64,000 nt of DNA from Galeruca laticollis (GCA_963921935.1 OY998175.1:210444655-210508654); one strand, 5' to 3'; shown: positions 46,788-59,668, counted from the first letter of the stretch. Notes: generated by a model not told the origin, from the sequence alone. Translations and numbers: made by a program.

Positions 46788-47163
46788 CCTTATTCTGTTT
46801 TCAAATTTAGATACAATTTAAAATAGATCCATGTGCTTGTGTGAATTCTCGCTGTTTTAATGTTTCAACCTTTTAATGATTTTAAAATATTTTAATATGT
46901 GACTGTTAGTGTTTGTAATGCAATCTGGACTTGTTTCTTTCTTTAATTTTAACTGTTTAACGATTGTCCTTATGATAAGATCAAGGATACATTCTCAATT
47001 AGCGTAAGTTATGAAACTGTTGTAGCGGACTGTTTTTGTAATTTATGTTTTTTCTCTGTCTTTGTAGTTCCCTGAAGATGCAAATAAATATTTGCGAAAC
47101 CTTGGAAATCTAAGAATAGTACACTTTTCCTTTTGCTGCTAACCTCAATAGTATTTGTCCTTT

Positions 47164-47164
<1 letters not shown>
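46788..47164 (+). repeat. PLE terminal repeat (pLTR), right, with hammerhead-like motif
   Basis: It matches 45608-45985 in reverse. At 47068-47115 it carries CCCTGAAGATGC...GCGAAACCTTGG, the same hammerhead layout, with GAAACCTT in place of GAAAGCTT. Confidence 0.85.

Positions 47165-47226
<62 letters not shown>
47165..47226. repeat. (TA)n array
   Basis: A pure TA run joining the PLE terminal repeat to an LTR-like repeat. Confidence 0.95.
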
Positions 47227-47231
<5 letters not shown>

Positions 47232-48855
47232 CAGTTCCTCTATTTAAAATGTAAAAGAAACATTGAAATAAGGAAAACTATTTATATTTGTATGCAATAC
47301 TTTCGATACACACTGTATTATAGGTATAATCAATAATTTTGAAAGATTCGGTATAAAAATCAAATGTGACATTTTAATTTTCGGATGACGTTTATGTAGA
47401 ATATATTCAATGATAGACAGAATTATATTACATTTTGGAGAATATATTCGAAATTTTAAAATACAGATGTCTCTGCTATCAGAAATACAATGATAATAAA
47501 AGAATTCAAATCTCTCTTTGTTATAGGGAAACATAAATTAGTATTTTTTTAAAAAAAAAGGAATTTTTCGTAACCAAAGGAGAGGAGATTTATTTATTTG
47601 AAGAAAGTTTAGTTAGTTGTGTTTGAAATCCCGAAGAGGCAACATCGTAATCAGAGTTGTCTCAATTTTTGGTAGATAGTAGAAGTTGTATATTTATACA
47701 ACCAGATTCAAAAGCCATTTCATTATAAAGCCAGTGCGTGCATAATTCGAATAAGAATTGCATCGTGTGTAGTGAATGTGTTCCAGTTTCCTGAATTCTA
47801 AGATCAATTAAAATTGTACGAGTTGTCCAGTTATTAGTTGGTGAGTCCGATCCAGTTTCTTTACAATAATTTCTCGAGAAATAATAAGGCCTATTTTTAA
47901 ATTAAATTTGACATAGATGCATCTATAAGATTTTTGATTGCAAACAAAAATAATAAGTCATATAAGGAAATTCACATAAGAGAAGAAAAGTTTTGAACTA
48001 GAAAAATTTGACTGAAGCTTGTTTTTTGACATTTATCCATATCAAGATTTAGATCGACAATTGGAACATTTATTAAACGTTTTTCATTAGGTTAATTTAT
48101 AGCATATAGGTTGTAGTAATTTTAAGTTTCGTAGAAATTACGACTGTTGTTTCGTTTATAATAAGTTTGGGGAATATTAATTTGTTAATTTGTATTTTAG
48201 TCTAGTAGTATAATATAGAATTTTGCATTCCTACTCACTATAGTCTTTTTATAACATTATTTCAGAAAATTAAACATTTTTCATTAAATAAAACTGTCGA
48301 TTAAATCAGTGACAGTTGGTAATTTTCAGTGACATAAATATTGGAAACGTCATCAGAGATTTAAAGTGCCTTTTATAATATTAAACATACAGTTACTATA
48401 GGTTCTGACCAATAGTGAAACAGATAATTTGGAGATACGTAAAAATTTTAACAAATTTTGAATAATTAATTTTTTTAACAGTTTGATCCCACCCTGAGAG
48501 AAGAGTAATAGGTCGATTATACATATAAATTCATTTTTAGAAATACCAAATCAATATTTATTAGAGCCGGGCATATTTTTGACAACTACTGTCAAAGTAG
48601 AAATGTCTTACATAAAATTATTAAGTTGTATGTACAAGAATTGTCGCTGCGACAATAAACATTAACGTGAGGTGAATTGAAATTTATCTTTACAGGAAGG
48701 TTTACATTAAAATTGAATAATTAAAATTCATCATAGAGAATTAGATATATTATAATTTGGCTTCCAACGCGGGGCAATTATAATAAAAAGAAGGTATAAT
48801 TGAGTATATTATAATTTGTCACCCAAACGTGGGGCAACTATAAAATAAATTAGAG

Positions 48856-48856
<1 letters not shown>
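47227..48856 (+). repeat. LTR-like repeat copy 1 with leader
   Basis: From TTAATACAGTTCCTCTATTT onward this matches 49367-50355 over about 1.1 kb with many substitutions: GATACACACTGTATTAT, TACAGATGTCTCT, AACCAAAGGAGA, AAAGCCAGTGCGTG, GGTGAGTCC. Near its end, CACCCAAACGTGGGGCAACT (and GGCTTCCAACGCGGGGCAAT just before it) resembles the 'cgcccaacgtggggc' primer-site region of some LTR retroelements. I interpret it as an LTR plus leader remnant, but no coding part remains. Confidence 0.4.

Positions 48857-48901
<45 letters not shown>
48857..48901. repeat. (TA)n array
   Basis: A TA run between LTR-like copy 1 and the segment at 48902. Confidence 0.95.
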
Positions 48902-48904
<3 letters not shown>

Positions 48905-49296
48905 TCGTTATTTGAGGTGGTGGCTCGCAATTGAAGATGGCGCCAGCTGACTACTTCTCGTAAATGTGTAACCACTCGAGCCAAATAGAGGTTGTCGGAA
49001 GGCGGAATCTTCAGTTCGAATTAGAGACTCTGAACTAGAAGACATTACCAAGAAGGTCGAAACCGGTCAGTGTACAATGCCCTTCTCCTTACGGTTGTGA
49101 ATCACCACAGATGTCTGTATCGACAAAAGGGTCGATCGACATCACGCGAAAGGAATGTAATTCAATATTCTGCGTGGTATTAACCAGGAAAGTAGTTTTT
49201 TTCCTCTTCAAAGAACGGTCAGACTGATATGTCGAAATTATTAAAATTTTGACTTAAACGGAGGTGTACAGTAGAAAACCGAAAATTTATATTTTT

Positions 49297-49302
<6 letters not shown>
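48902..49302. repeat. Short less AT-rich segment bounded by (TA)n arrays
   Basis: 400 bases bounded on both sides by TA arrays. GACATTACCAAGAAGGTC followed by GAAACCGGTC (49041-49069) has the layout of a hammerhead stem II, GAA, 3-bp stem III and GUC, but the CUGANGA core is not clean. It may be a PLE terminal remnant of yet another family. Confidence 0.35.

Positions 49303-49367
<65 letters not shown>
49303..49367. repeat. (TA)n array
   Basis: A pure TA run before LTR-like copy 2. Confidence 0.95.
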
Positions 49368-49371
<4 letters not shown>

Positions 49372-50351
49372 CATATCCTCTATCTAAATTATAAGAAAAC
49401 ATTGGAATAAAGAGAATGTGCTTATTTGGTTGTAATACTAGTGATACACACTGTATTATCAATAATTTGAAAGGTTCAATATACCAATAAAATTTGACAT
49501 TTCAATTTCATATGACATTGCTGCAGAATAGACCTAATGACAGATAGATTTTAAAACGATTTGAAAAACCAGAATACAGATGTCTCTATTAGCAAAATGG
49601 CACTTATAAATAAAATAATGAAAATCTCTCTTGGTATATAAAAACGTAAATTGGTAATTTAAAAAAAAAAGAATTCTAGGTAACCAAAGGAGAAGAGAAT
49701 TATTTATTGAAATATTTTAGTGAGTTGAATTTGAAATCCCCATGAGACAACATCATAATAAGAGTTGTCTCAAATTTAATTTTGAATATTAGGGAATTTA
49801 TATAATCGTTATCAGTTCAACATATCTTGCCTTTTGTAAAGCCAGTGCGTGTACTATTCACAAAGAATTACCGCTAAAGTGCAAGTGTTTTTCGCGTTTT
49901 CTAAATTATTGATTTGGAAACGTTTGTTCCGGAAATTCTAAAAATACGTTTTAGAATACGTACAAGATCTTCTAGTATCCAGTTTGGTGAGTCCAGTCCA
50001 TATTATATATTATTCTCGATAATTAATAGGCCTTTGATCAAAATTATTTCGAAAATAGATGCATCTTATGATTAAATTATAGTAACGTTACTTATATAAA
50101 ATTCTACGTCAAGTGCAGACAATTTTGGGAACAGAGAATTTACAAGAAAATTTACGTATTTTACATTGACAGATATCAAGTATAAATTTAGACATTTTGA
50201 ACTTTCGGTTAAATTATTTAGATCGGAAATTTCTAATATAGATTGTTTTTAATATTAAGGTTTGATAGAAAATTCTAATATTATTAAAGGATATAGATAT
50301 ACTATAATTGTCACCCGAACGTGGGGCAAATATTATTAACCCATAGAATAT

Positions 50352-50355
<4 letters not shown>
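49368..50355 (+). repeat. LTR-like repeat copy 2
   Basis: A diverged copy of 47227-48856 with the same order of blocks, ending near GTCACCCGAACGTGGGGCAA (50309-50328), which resembles a primer-binding region. It ends at another (TA)n array. Confidence 0.45.

Positions 50356-50430
<75 letters not shown>
50356..50430. repeat. (TA)n array
   Basis: A pure TA run at the end of LTR-like copy 2. Confidence 0.95.
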
Positions 50431-50433
<3 letters not shown>

Positions 50434-52227
50434 CAACATAGACTTTACGTATGAGAAAACCACGGCTAAATAAAAAGTTCAGACTATACATAGTAACATT
50501 AAAAGGAAATCATTAAATAGAAGTTCAAGATATATAAAGGATAATAAGCTTAGTTTAGGAATATTTTACCCAAGTCGGTTAAAAAGAATATAGGATAAGA
50601 AATATAATGATAAGAAATCAGTAAACTGATAATTAGAACAAATAGGAATATAAAAAAAACATTGCAGTAACGTAAATTCATACTAGAAAAAAATTTGAAC
50701 TATTAAACATTGTTAGGTGAAAATAAGAGGAACTTGAAAGTTGTATGGAATACATGAAATAGTTTGTTACAAGGCTGGGTTAAATGACAAATCACAGATG
50801 ATAGTAAATACAGATAGGACTAAAAATGGCGGAAGATGGAAGTACGGGATCCATCGAATAGAGGGCAGTACGGTATATTAATTCAAATAAACAATACTTA
50901 TTCCTAGATTAATATTGAATGAACATAAGCAATAAATATGGAAGAGAAAACGGTATGGATTATTATTTAAAATATAATTTTTAAGTATGTAAATACTAGA
51001 AGCAAAACTGTAATATTCAATGGTGTAATCTATATGAATTAATATTATGTTCTTTTGTGCCACAATATGTAAACACGATAATAGATAGCAGTCCAAAATT
51101 TTAATTTTGTAAATATTATTCAAAAGGTTTTTTTTATTAATTAACAAATTAACATAAATTAAAAAGAAAAATGGAATGGATTATAATAATGAAATTGTTT
51201 TGTGTAAACAAGTAAATAATAATTGTAACGGAGTAAATAAGTATTTAAAAATTTGTCTGATTTCATGGTTGAAGGTCAAAACAGTAATCTGTAAAAATGT
51301 TTTTTGTTTCGAAGGGTAGATATAGTGGTGTAAAGTATTTCGGTCGGTAACTAAAATGAAGTGTTTCGGTCGGTAGCTAATAAACTGCTTGTTGGGTGAA
51401 CATTTTTTGAAAACCGGGAAGAAAAATATGAGAAGCTTGTTTTGAGATGAAAAAGACAGCAGTGAGAGAAGGTGTGTGGAAAAAATGGTTCCTGGCAGCA
51501 GTAAAAATAGCAGCAGAATACCTTGAATTTACAGTGGTATGTTAATATTATTACATTTAGTAAAGCAGAAACAGTAAAACTAATGAAAGATTTCAAACAA
51601 TGAGTAAAAACCATCTCCACAAAATAACTATTAGCAAGTTCATTTGTATATAACGTGAAAGCTACTTTCAGACTAGACACCTACCTAAGTCTAGTATAAA
51701 CTGTTTATTTTTCTCTGGATGTCAGGATATAGATGAATAGTGCGGTAACATTCAATTTGCTCTGATTTGAATGTGAAAAAAGAAAAAGATGCAGTTATTT
51801 TATTTTTCGAAAGACTGATATTCCATTTATATTAGCGTATGTGTCGCCATTTTCAGAACTCCAATTCATCATTCATTCCATTATAAAATTTTGTTATATG
51901 CATGCTATCATACTTTATGATATAAAACTCATAATAATAATAATAATCCATTCCGGTATCACCAGTCAAACAAAAGAAAATCGAATAACAAAATTTAACT
52001 GAGTAATGTGGCATTGTATTGCATTATTATTTTAAAAACTTTCGTATCATAAAATTTTCAAATTGGATAATATAAAAAGTATTTAACACAATTCAAATCT
52101 GAGAGTTTATTGAACCTAGCCTTGGAGAGGGAGAAGTCTTATGTTGCCCGCTGAGAAAGAAAATAGCCTGGGTAAGTTATAGGTAAAACTCAAAGTAATA
52201 ATAAAATATAATTTTGTTTATCACACT

Positions 52228-52230
<3 letters not shown>
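50431..52230. other. No recognisable gene
   Basis: AT-rich. Two copies of AAGTGTTTCGGTCGGTA(A/G)CTAA-like words sit at 51330-51380, and a short (AATA)n run at about 51930. Minus-strand frames at 50878-51147 and 51351-51680 show no family features. Confidence 0.4.

Positions 52231-52311
<81 letters not shown>
52231..52311. repeat. (TA)n array
   Basis: A TA run at the start of the dispersed repeat copy at 52312. Confidence 0.95.
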
Positions 52312-52316
<5 letters not shown>

Positions 52317-52700
52317 GGAATTTGTAAGCACGATAGAGGGCGCATTTTTTGACGGACCGAGACCAAACTGGCTACAAACATCGGTTTGGCCAAAATCTTG
52401 GACGAGTTCGTTAACTGGCCAAATCGGCCCAGTAGAAACAGAATGGGGGCTTTGCAAATTTGAAAAGAAATAGTATTTCTTTTGTTTTTGATCTGACGTG
52501 AAAAAGTTACTGAGGTTTTTTATAAACCCCAACATGTTGTACAACTTTTGTACTTAACACACTTTTTTTCTAAAACGTACATGAAAACATGTATTCAAGG
52601 AAATCAACAAATTTGTAATTCTTTGTTCTTGATTTGATGCAAAAATGTTACTGGAAATAAACCTATCGGTCTCGTGCCATTGGGATTTTTGAATGTTGTT
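52312..52700 (+). repeat. Dispersed repeat family, copy 1
   Basis: From TAAGCACGATAGAGGGCG through GACGGACCGAGACCAAACT to CGTGCCATTGGGATTTTTGA it aligns with 59685-60155. Both copies begin next to a (TA)n array. No coding capacity is seen. Confidence 0.7.
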
Positions 52701-53307
52701 CCAACATTATCTGAAATGTTGAGTAAGTCGATAATAATAAGAAGGTGAAGCAATAATTCAAGTCCATGGAAATTAGCTGATCGACTGTCAGTATTTTAAG
52801 CCTGTATTCTAATAATGGAATATTGAATATTGCAATATATTATTGACGAGAGTGTGCATTTTATGTAATGATTTTCATAAAAATTCGAGCTCTCCTATGA
52901 ATGATTGAAATAATTTATTTGTACCTTGGTTATCAGTAGTTGTGGGACTGTCTAACAATTGCGTTGAGAGACTCTCAAACGCTAATGTATGACCTACATC
53001 CTTTCCAATATGATTGCTCTATCAGAATGTTGGTTGTTCCTTATGGCGGAGAATATTTCGCCTCCTACATTTTGGTCCAAGTTTATTAAATGCTTCTCTT
53101 GCTTGTCCAAGACGACGTTTTATATCTGGTTGTTGATACCACGAAGAACTTAAAGGCTTTCCCAAGCATTTTCATCATGTCATCAATATCTAACTGCATT
53201 CTTATTTTAGGCTTATTTCAGAATGAGATAGGGCTATTGTAGAGAGTAGCATGACGCGACTTCGGAAAAATTTCAATGCAGTTATTCGTTTTGGTGTATC
53301 CGTATAA

Positions 53308-53313
<6 letters not shown>
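52701..53313. other. No recognisable gene
   Basis: The last 100 bases (GGCTTATTTCAG...AAAAATTTCAATGCAGTT...CGTTTTGGTG) resemble 41230-41290, also just before a (TA)n array, so a further small dispersed repeat is likely. Confidence 0.35.

Positions 53314-53362
<49 letters not shown>
53314..53362. repeat. (TA)n array
   Basis: A TA run at the exact end of the PLE terminal repeat that follows. Confidence 0.95.
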
Positions 53363-53363
<1 letters not shown>

Positions 53364-54022
53364 CCAAAAACCAAAAGTTGGCAGTTAGTCACGGCTGACT
53401 AGTTAAAAAATAAAACTTCCAAAAGTGGTCTTTTTTAAAAAACCGTCAAACTCGTGGGGATAGCAGCCAAAAAAACTTTACAGGTTAGAGATAAAGTTAA
53501 TCAATTAGTACATTACCTAAGCTATCGGAGAGCATTGAATTCGTTTTCAAAGGCTATAATAAACCAGAAAGAAAAAACCGGTTAATTTAATAAAGAAAAT
53601 AATTTTTGGTATCATTACGACTTACTTGTAGTGTTGATTTAAAATTAAACTCACATATCACAAATTGCAGGAAAACCTTCATCCACTAAAGATTAAAATG
53701 TCGACTAAATATAATTTCTCTCCTACATATAGTAATGAGAGCCAGGATTTTTTTCCTGTTTTTTAAAAACCAAAAGACGTACACAAGAAACGAACTGATA
53801 TTGTTGAATATCTATTTCGACATGAAATCGACTGCTGTCGAAAGGTAGAGATACGGGGGGCAATTACAAGGTTGAAGTAAAAACATTTAATAAAAATCTA
53901 AATTTCTCAGCAATACTGTTGTGTTTTTTTGGTTGCTTTGGTGAAAACTTCAATGAAAAACAACAATAGATCAATGTCCACAACTACGATCACGAAAAGA
54001 TTGAAAAATTACACTTTTAAAT
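53363..54022 (-). repeat. 3' terminal repeat (pLTR) of the large PLE
   Basis: In minus orientation this is the same sequence as 56955-57613 and the solo copy at 9588-10249. It forms the downstream member of a direct pair around the PLE gene. The hammerhead-like stem is damaged here (GAATTC in place of GAAGAC). Confidence 0.88.
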
Positions 54023-54497
54023 TTAACCAATACTATTGTCTGACAGCTGCCACCTGTCTTTTACAAAATGTAAAAAATTGGGATGACGAAATAAGTCAAC
54101 AGTCAGTGAACACTCAAACCTCTCACATTCGGTATTCCCAAACTGTCAACCCATTCCAGCATTACTATTATTAGATAAAAAAGCCAAACAAAACCCACCC
54201 GCAAATACTAACGATCTCCACTTTCGTCTGATGTTAATTTCCATGAAAATCAATACTAATAATTTAACATTCTCCTAACAATAATAATGTCAGTTAGGAA
54301 AAGTGATGTAAGATCTGTAACTTCTAACACATGGAAAGGACCTAACCTCTCACGTTAAGGCCCGACTGTTTGGAAATCATTTGCATTCGCAACTGAGCTG
54401 TGATAGCCATAATGTATAAAAAAAATTGTTTTTAAATGAAATATTTAATAATGTTTGTATTGTCAACACTCGACTGACCTGTCACCTTAGCCAACCA
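54023..54497 (-). other. 3' untranslated region of the large PLE
   Basis: Lies between the pLTR and the stop codon of the PLE gene. It is repeated inverted at 58501-58970 with few changes. The frame at 53929-54174 has an inverted twin but no protein features. Confidence 0.6.
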
Positions 54498-56943
54498 TTA
54501 ACTCAAAACACTAATTTGGGAATCAATCTCCTCGCTACCGGAGTGGACATTATTAAAGTGCAACAAATATGTATACATCTTACTAAGTGACTCAATGTCA
54601 GACCTTCTATTCATTGGTTCCTCAATGTTATTAATATGATACATTTCTAAAAACTCTCTTTTGTTATAGTTTCTTTCTAAATCAAGAATCTTTACTTTAT
54701 CAAAATCTATATGGTGGAACTCATCTATAACATGTTCTGATAATGCACATTTCCGCTTTTTTAACCTAGCATCGCTTTTATGTTGAGCACAATGTGATTT
54801 CAAATTCTGAGATGTCATTCCTACATACTTTTCGTAACAATTTTTACGAGGGATACTATATATTACGTTAGTTTTCATCAGGGAATCCTCCGGTTGTTTT
54901 AACTTAGTAAAAAGAGACTGTAGAGGTTTGGCTGTTCTTTGAGCAATTTTGACATTGGTCCCCTTGAATTCTTTGATGATTTTTTCTGACAGATCTTTAA
55001 TATAAGGAAATGATCCAAAAGTAACCTGTTGTGTATTATTGAAATTAGCAACCTGTTCATTTTCATTACTATTAATATGACCGACCGTATGCTCGCCGGG
55101 AGTGTTGTAAATCAACCTTTTGAGAAATTTGATAGGATAACTATTTTTTTGAAGCGTATCAATAAATATTTCAAGGTTTTTATTAAGTAATGTTGGATGT
55201 GATATTTTTTTAATTCTGTTCTTCATCCCTAACACTAAATTAACCTTCATTTTGTAGGGGTGATTGGACTTAAAGTTGAGGTATCCTCCCGAACTGGTAG
55301 GTTTCACGTACCAGTCAAGTATCACCCTGCCTTCATTGGTCCTTATTAACTTTGTGTCCAAAAATGGTACACATTTGTTAATTCCATTGTCAACTATGAA
55401 TTGGATGTATTGATTGTAGCCATTAAAAATGTTAAGAATGGTTTCGACACCATCTTCAGGAACAGCTGTGATGATATCAACTACATATTTTTTTAAAAAA
55501 GGAATACCAAAAGGTAAATTCCCAACACACTCAGCGATCAAATCGTCCATGACATATTGCGCAAAAATGGGTTATACAGAACTACCCATTGGTGTACCAA
55601 AAATTTGTTTTAATATTCATCATTAAAAACAAAAACAGAAGTGTTATACACAAAGTCTACTAATTCCAAAAATTGGTCAATATTTAATATACAAGAATCC
55701 TGAATGGAGTCCCAATGTTTAGTAATACTATTTTTTACTAAATTGATCGGTATATTAGTGAACAGTGACACAACATCTAAACTAATAATTACATAATTGG
55801 TAGGTAACTGATAATTTTGAATAAACGTTGCAAATTCAAAAGAGTCTCTGACAATAAACCTATTATTACTATTATAAGATATTGTAAGTTTATCAGTTAT
55901 GAATTGTGCAATTTTCTCATTAGGTGATTATATAGATGAGATAATTGGGCGTAAACTTAATGTTTCTTTGTGAATCTTTGGTAGTCCATAAAACTTTGGA
56001 ATAGCTGAAGAGCTCATTTTTAATCGTTTTCTATCTTCGTCATCGAAAAATTCCGAAAATTTCCTAACCAATGTTTGCGATTTTTGTAATATTGTTGAAT
56101 TAGGATTCTTATTAATTTTTTGATAGTAAGTATCATTGTTTAACAGTGTATTCGCAAGTTAAACATACTCATCTTTGTATAAAATTCTGGATGGTTTTTC
56201 AGAAATCTTCGACATTTTTCCTACAACGAATTTAAATATGACGTGTTTTTTTTCTGATGTAAGAAATTAGTTATGTTATTAGTTATTTTTGTCCTGATTA
56301 TGTCTTTTCGTAAATTGTCATTGATTCTATTCAAAAGATTCTCAACGTCTGCTAATTTCTATTTGAGTAATATCAGGAGGTATACCAAATTCATGACCCA
56401 ATGAAAGAAAATTTCTGACTTCCATGGGTATATCAACATCTGTCAAATTTCTCAACCAATTATCCTGTACTGGAATTGTCTCAACAGTATTTTTCTCTAG
56501 ATTTCTAAGTTTATTAATATTTCTGAATTTAATTTTTTTGAATTCTCTATTCAATTTTATTTGTTGTCTATGATAAAATTCATTCCAATCTTCTGAAGGG
56601 ATATTACTTTTTATATGTGATTCCTTACTTTTTAAGATCTTTGACAGCTTATTGACATACTCATGCGCAAAACCGATTTCAATATTTAAAATTTTATTTT
56701 TTAACCTTCTGTTAAAATCCTCCACTCTCCGCAAATTACTTCCATCCTGTGTAAGTAATGGAGAAACAGTTCTATCAGTGTTGTGTAGGATGTGTTGTGG
56801 AAAACCCCATGTTTTCTAGAGTTTAATAAAAAGAATTTCCTGTTCTTTGCTTCAATAAGTTTGTTCGAAAAATTAACCCATTGTTTCAAATTTAATGAGA
56901 TTTCCCGTCCGTAGGATCGGGCAATCTCTTCATAGAACCCCAT
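54498..56943 (-). pseudogene. Penelope-like element gene, nearly full length, decayed
   Basis: The gene starts at ATG 56943 (MGFYEEIARSYGREISLNLK). After a shift near 56710 it reads KNKILNIEIGFAHEYVNKLS and an N-terminal region. RT follows in several frames: MSSSAIPKFYGLPKIHKETL, motif A ISLDVVSLFTNIP near 55750-55785, and TPMGSSV. Motif C is KYVVDIITAVPED at about 55475, where the first Asp of YVDD is Val. The last frame (55550-54498) holds the linker and the GIY-YIG domain: SIPRKNCYEKYVGMTSQNLK, with the first Cys of CxxC changed to Arg. It ends IDSQISVLS. Five or more breaks and the lost Asp make it inactive. Confidence 0.88.
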
Positions 56944-56954
56944 TCTGATCTAAA

Positions 56955-57613
56955 ACCAAAAACCAAAAGTTGGCAGTTAGTCACGGCTGACTAGTTAAAA
57001 AATAAAACTTCAAAGAGTGGTCTTTGTTAAAAAAACCTCAAACTCGTGGGGATAGCAGCCAAAAAAACTTTACAGGTTAGAGATAAGGTGAATCAATTAG
57101 TACATTACCTAAGCTTTCGAAGAGCATTGTCTTCATTTTCAAAGGCTATAATAAACCAGAAAGAAAAAACCGGTTAATTTAATAAAGAAAATAATTTTTG
57201 AAATCATCACGACTTTTTTGTAGTTTTTATTTAAAATTAAACTCACATTTCACAAATTGCAGCAAAACCATCCACTAAAGACAAAAATGTCGACTAAATC
57301 TAATTTCTCTCCTACATATAGTAATGAGAGCCAGGATTTTTTTCCTGTTTTTTAAAACCAAAAGACGTACAACAAGAAACGAACTGATTTTGTTGAATAT
57401 ATATTTCAACGTGAAATCGACTGATGTCGAAAGGTAGAGTTACGGGGGGCAATTGAAAGGTTGAAGTAAAAACATTTAATAAAAATCTGAATTTCTCCGC
57501 AATACTGTTATGTTTTTTGGTTGCTTTGGTGAAAACTTTAAAGAAAAACAACAATAGATCAATGTCCACAGCTACGATCACGACAAGATTGAAAAATTAC
57601 ACTTTTAACTGGC
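56955..57613 (-). repeat. 5' terminal repeat (pLTR) of the large PLE, with hammerhead-like motif
   Basis: A direct repeat of 53363-54022. On the minus strand near 57150-57107: CCTTTGAAAATGAAGACAAT, then GCTCTTCGAAAGCTTAGG, i.e. stem I, degenerate core, stem II hairpin GAAGA/TCTTC, GAA, stem III AG/CT, T, stem I'. Confidence 0.85.
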
Positions 57614-59581
57614 AGCTGTCAGACAATAGTATTGGTTAAATTTAAAAGTCTAATTTTTCAATCTTCTCGTGATCGTAGGTGTGGACATTGATCTATTGTT
57701 GTTTTTCTTTGAAGTTTTCACCAAAGCAACCAAAAAAACATAACAGTATTGCGGAGAAATTTAGATTTTTTTTAAATGTTTTTACTTCAACCTTTCAATT
57801 GCCCTTGAACAGAATTAAAAAAATATCACATCCAACATTACTTAATAAAAACCTTGAAATATTTATTGATACGCTTGAAAAAAATAGTTATCCTATCAAA
57901 TTTCTCAAAAGGTTGATTTACAACACTCCCGGCGAGCATACGGTCGGTCATATTAATAGTAATGAAAATGAACAGGTTGCTAATTTCAATAATACACAAC
58001 AGGTTACTTTTGGATCATTTCCTTATGTTAAAGATCTGTCAGAAAAAATCATCAAAGAGTTCAAGGGGACCAATGTCAAAATTGCTCAAAGAACAGCCAA
58101 ACCTTTACAGTCTCTTTTTACTAAGTTAAAACAACCGGAGGATTCCATGATGAAAACTAACGTAATATATAGTATCCCTTGTAAAAATTGTAACGAAAAG
58201 TATGTAGGAATGACATCTCAGAATTTGAAATCACGTTGTGCTCAACATAAAAGCGATGCTAGGTTAAAAAAGCGGAAATGTGCATTATCAGAACATGTTA
58301 TAGATGAGTTCCACCATATAGATTTTGATAAAGTAAAGATTCTTGATCTAGAAATGTATCATATAAATAACATTGAGGAACCATTGAATAGAAGGTCTGA
58401 CATTGAGTCACTTAGTAAGATTTATACATATTTGTTGCACTTTAATAATGTCCACTCCGGTAGCGAGGAGATTGATTCCCAAATTAGTGTTTTGAGTTAA
58501 TGGTTGGCTGAGGTGACAGGTCAGTCGAGTGTTGACAATACAAACATTATTTAATATTTCATTTAAAAACAAATTTTTTTATTCATTATGGCTATCACAG
58601 CTCAGTTGCGAATGCAAATGATTTCCAAACAGTCGGGCTTTAACGTGAGAGGTTAGGTCCTTTCCATTTGTTAGAAGTTACAGATTTTACATCATTTTTC
58701 CTAACTGACATTATTATTGTTAGGATAATTTTAAATTATTAATATTGATTTTCATGGAAATTAACATCAGACGAAAGTGGAGATCGTTAGTATTTGCGGG
58801 TGGGTTTTGTTTGGCTTTTTTATCTAATAATAGTAATGCTGGAATGGGTTGACAGTTTGGGAATACCGAATGTGAGAGGTTTGAGTGTTCACTGACTGTT
58901 GACTTATTTTGTCATCCCAATTTTTTACATTTTGCAAAAGACAGGTGGCAGCTGTCAGACAATAGTATTGGTTAAATTTAAAAGTGTTATTTTTCAATCT
59001 TGTCGTGATCGTAGGTGTGGACATTGATCTATTGTTGTTTTTCTTTGAAGTTTTCACCAAAGCAACCAAAAAACGTAACAGTATTGCGGAGAAATTTAGA
59101 TTTTTATTAAATGCTTTTACTTCAACCTTTCAATTGCCCCCCGTAACTCTACCTTTCGACAGCAGTCGATTTCACGTTGAAATATATATTCAACAAAATC
59201 AGTTCGTTTCTTGTTGTACGTCTTTTGGTTTTAATAAACAGGAAAAAAATCCTGGCTCTCATTACTATATGTAGGAAAGAAATTAGATTTAGTCGATATT
59301 TTTGTCTTTACTGGATGAAGGTTTTCCTGCAATTTGTGAAATGTGAGTTTAATTTTAAATCAACACTACAAGTAAGTCGTAATGATTTCAAAAATTATTT
59401 TCTTTATTAAATTAACCGGTTTTTTCATTCTGGTTTATTATAGCCTTTGAAAATGAAGACAATGCTCTTCGAAAGCTTAGGTAATGTACTAATTGATTCA
59501 CTTCATCTCTAACCTGTAAAGTTTTTTGGCTGCTATCCCCACGAGTTTGAGGGTTTTTTAACAAAGACCACTCTTTGAAGT

Positions 59582-59586
<5 letters not shown>
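57614..59586 (+). mobile_element. Second, inverted and 5'-truncated PLE copy
   Basis: In plus orientation: a partial terminal repeat (57614-57805) is joined straight to mid-gene sequence (57806-58500), then 3' UTR and terminal repeat to 59586. The whole is an inverse of 53363-55230. Head-to-head with the first copy it forms a large palindrome whose tip is at about 57613. Such partial, inverted second copies are known for Penelope in Drosophila. Its hammerhead-like motif is at 59441-59481. Confidence 0.88.
57806..58500 (+). pseudogene. GIY-YIG endonuclease part of the inverted PLE copy
   Basis: An open frame extends from the terminal repeat (57679) into NRIKKISHPTLLNKNLEIFI, KDLSEKIIKEFKGTN, SIPCKNCNEKYVGMTSQNLK (intact CxxC and GIY-YIG-type core) and LSEHVIDEFHHIDFDKVKIL. 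It ends IDSQISVLS at 58500. Compared with the first copy it lacks ten residues, RNYNKREFLE, through a 30-bp deletion between two TAGAAA words. RT is missing entirely. The nuclease half looks better preserved than in the minus copy. Confidence 0.82.
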
Positions 59587-59653
<67 letters not shown>

Positions 59654-59668
59654 TATTTATATATATAT
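59587..59668. repeat. (TA)n array
   Basis: A TA run replacing the last bases of the PLE terminal repeat. Confidence 0.95.

Noticed and set aside
57312..57581. Repeated 80-100-codon frames such as LLFFFKVFTKATKK
   Set aside because: They lie in the PLE terminal repeats and recur only because the repeat recurs; no known PLE protein maps there.
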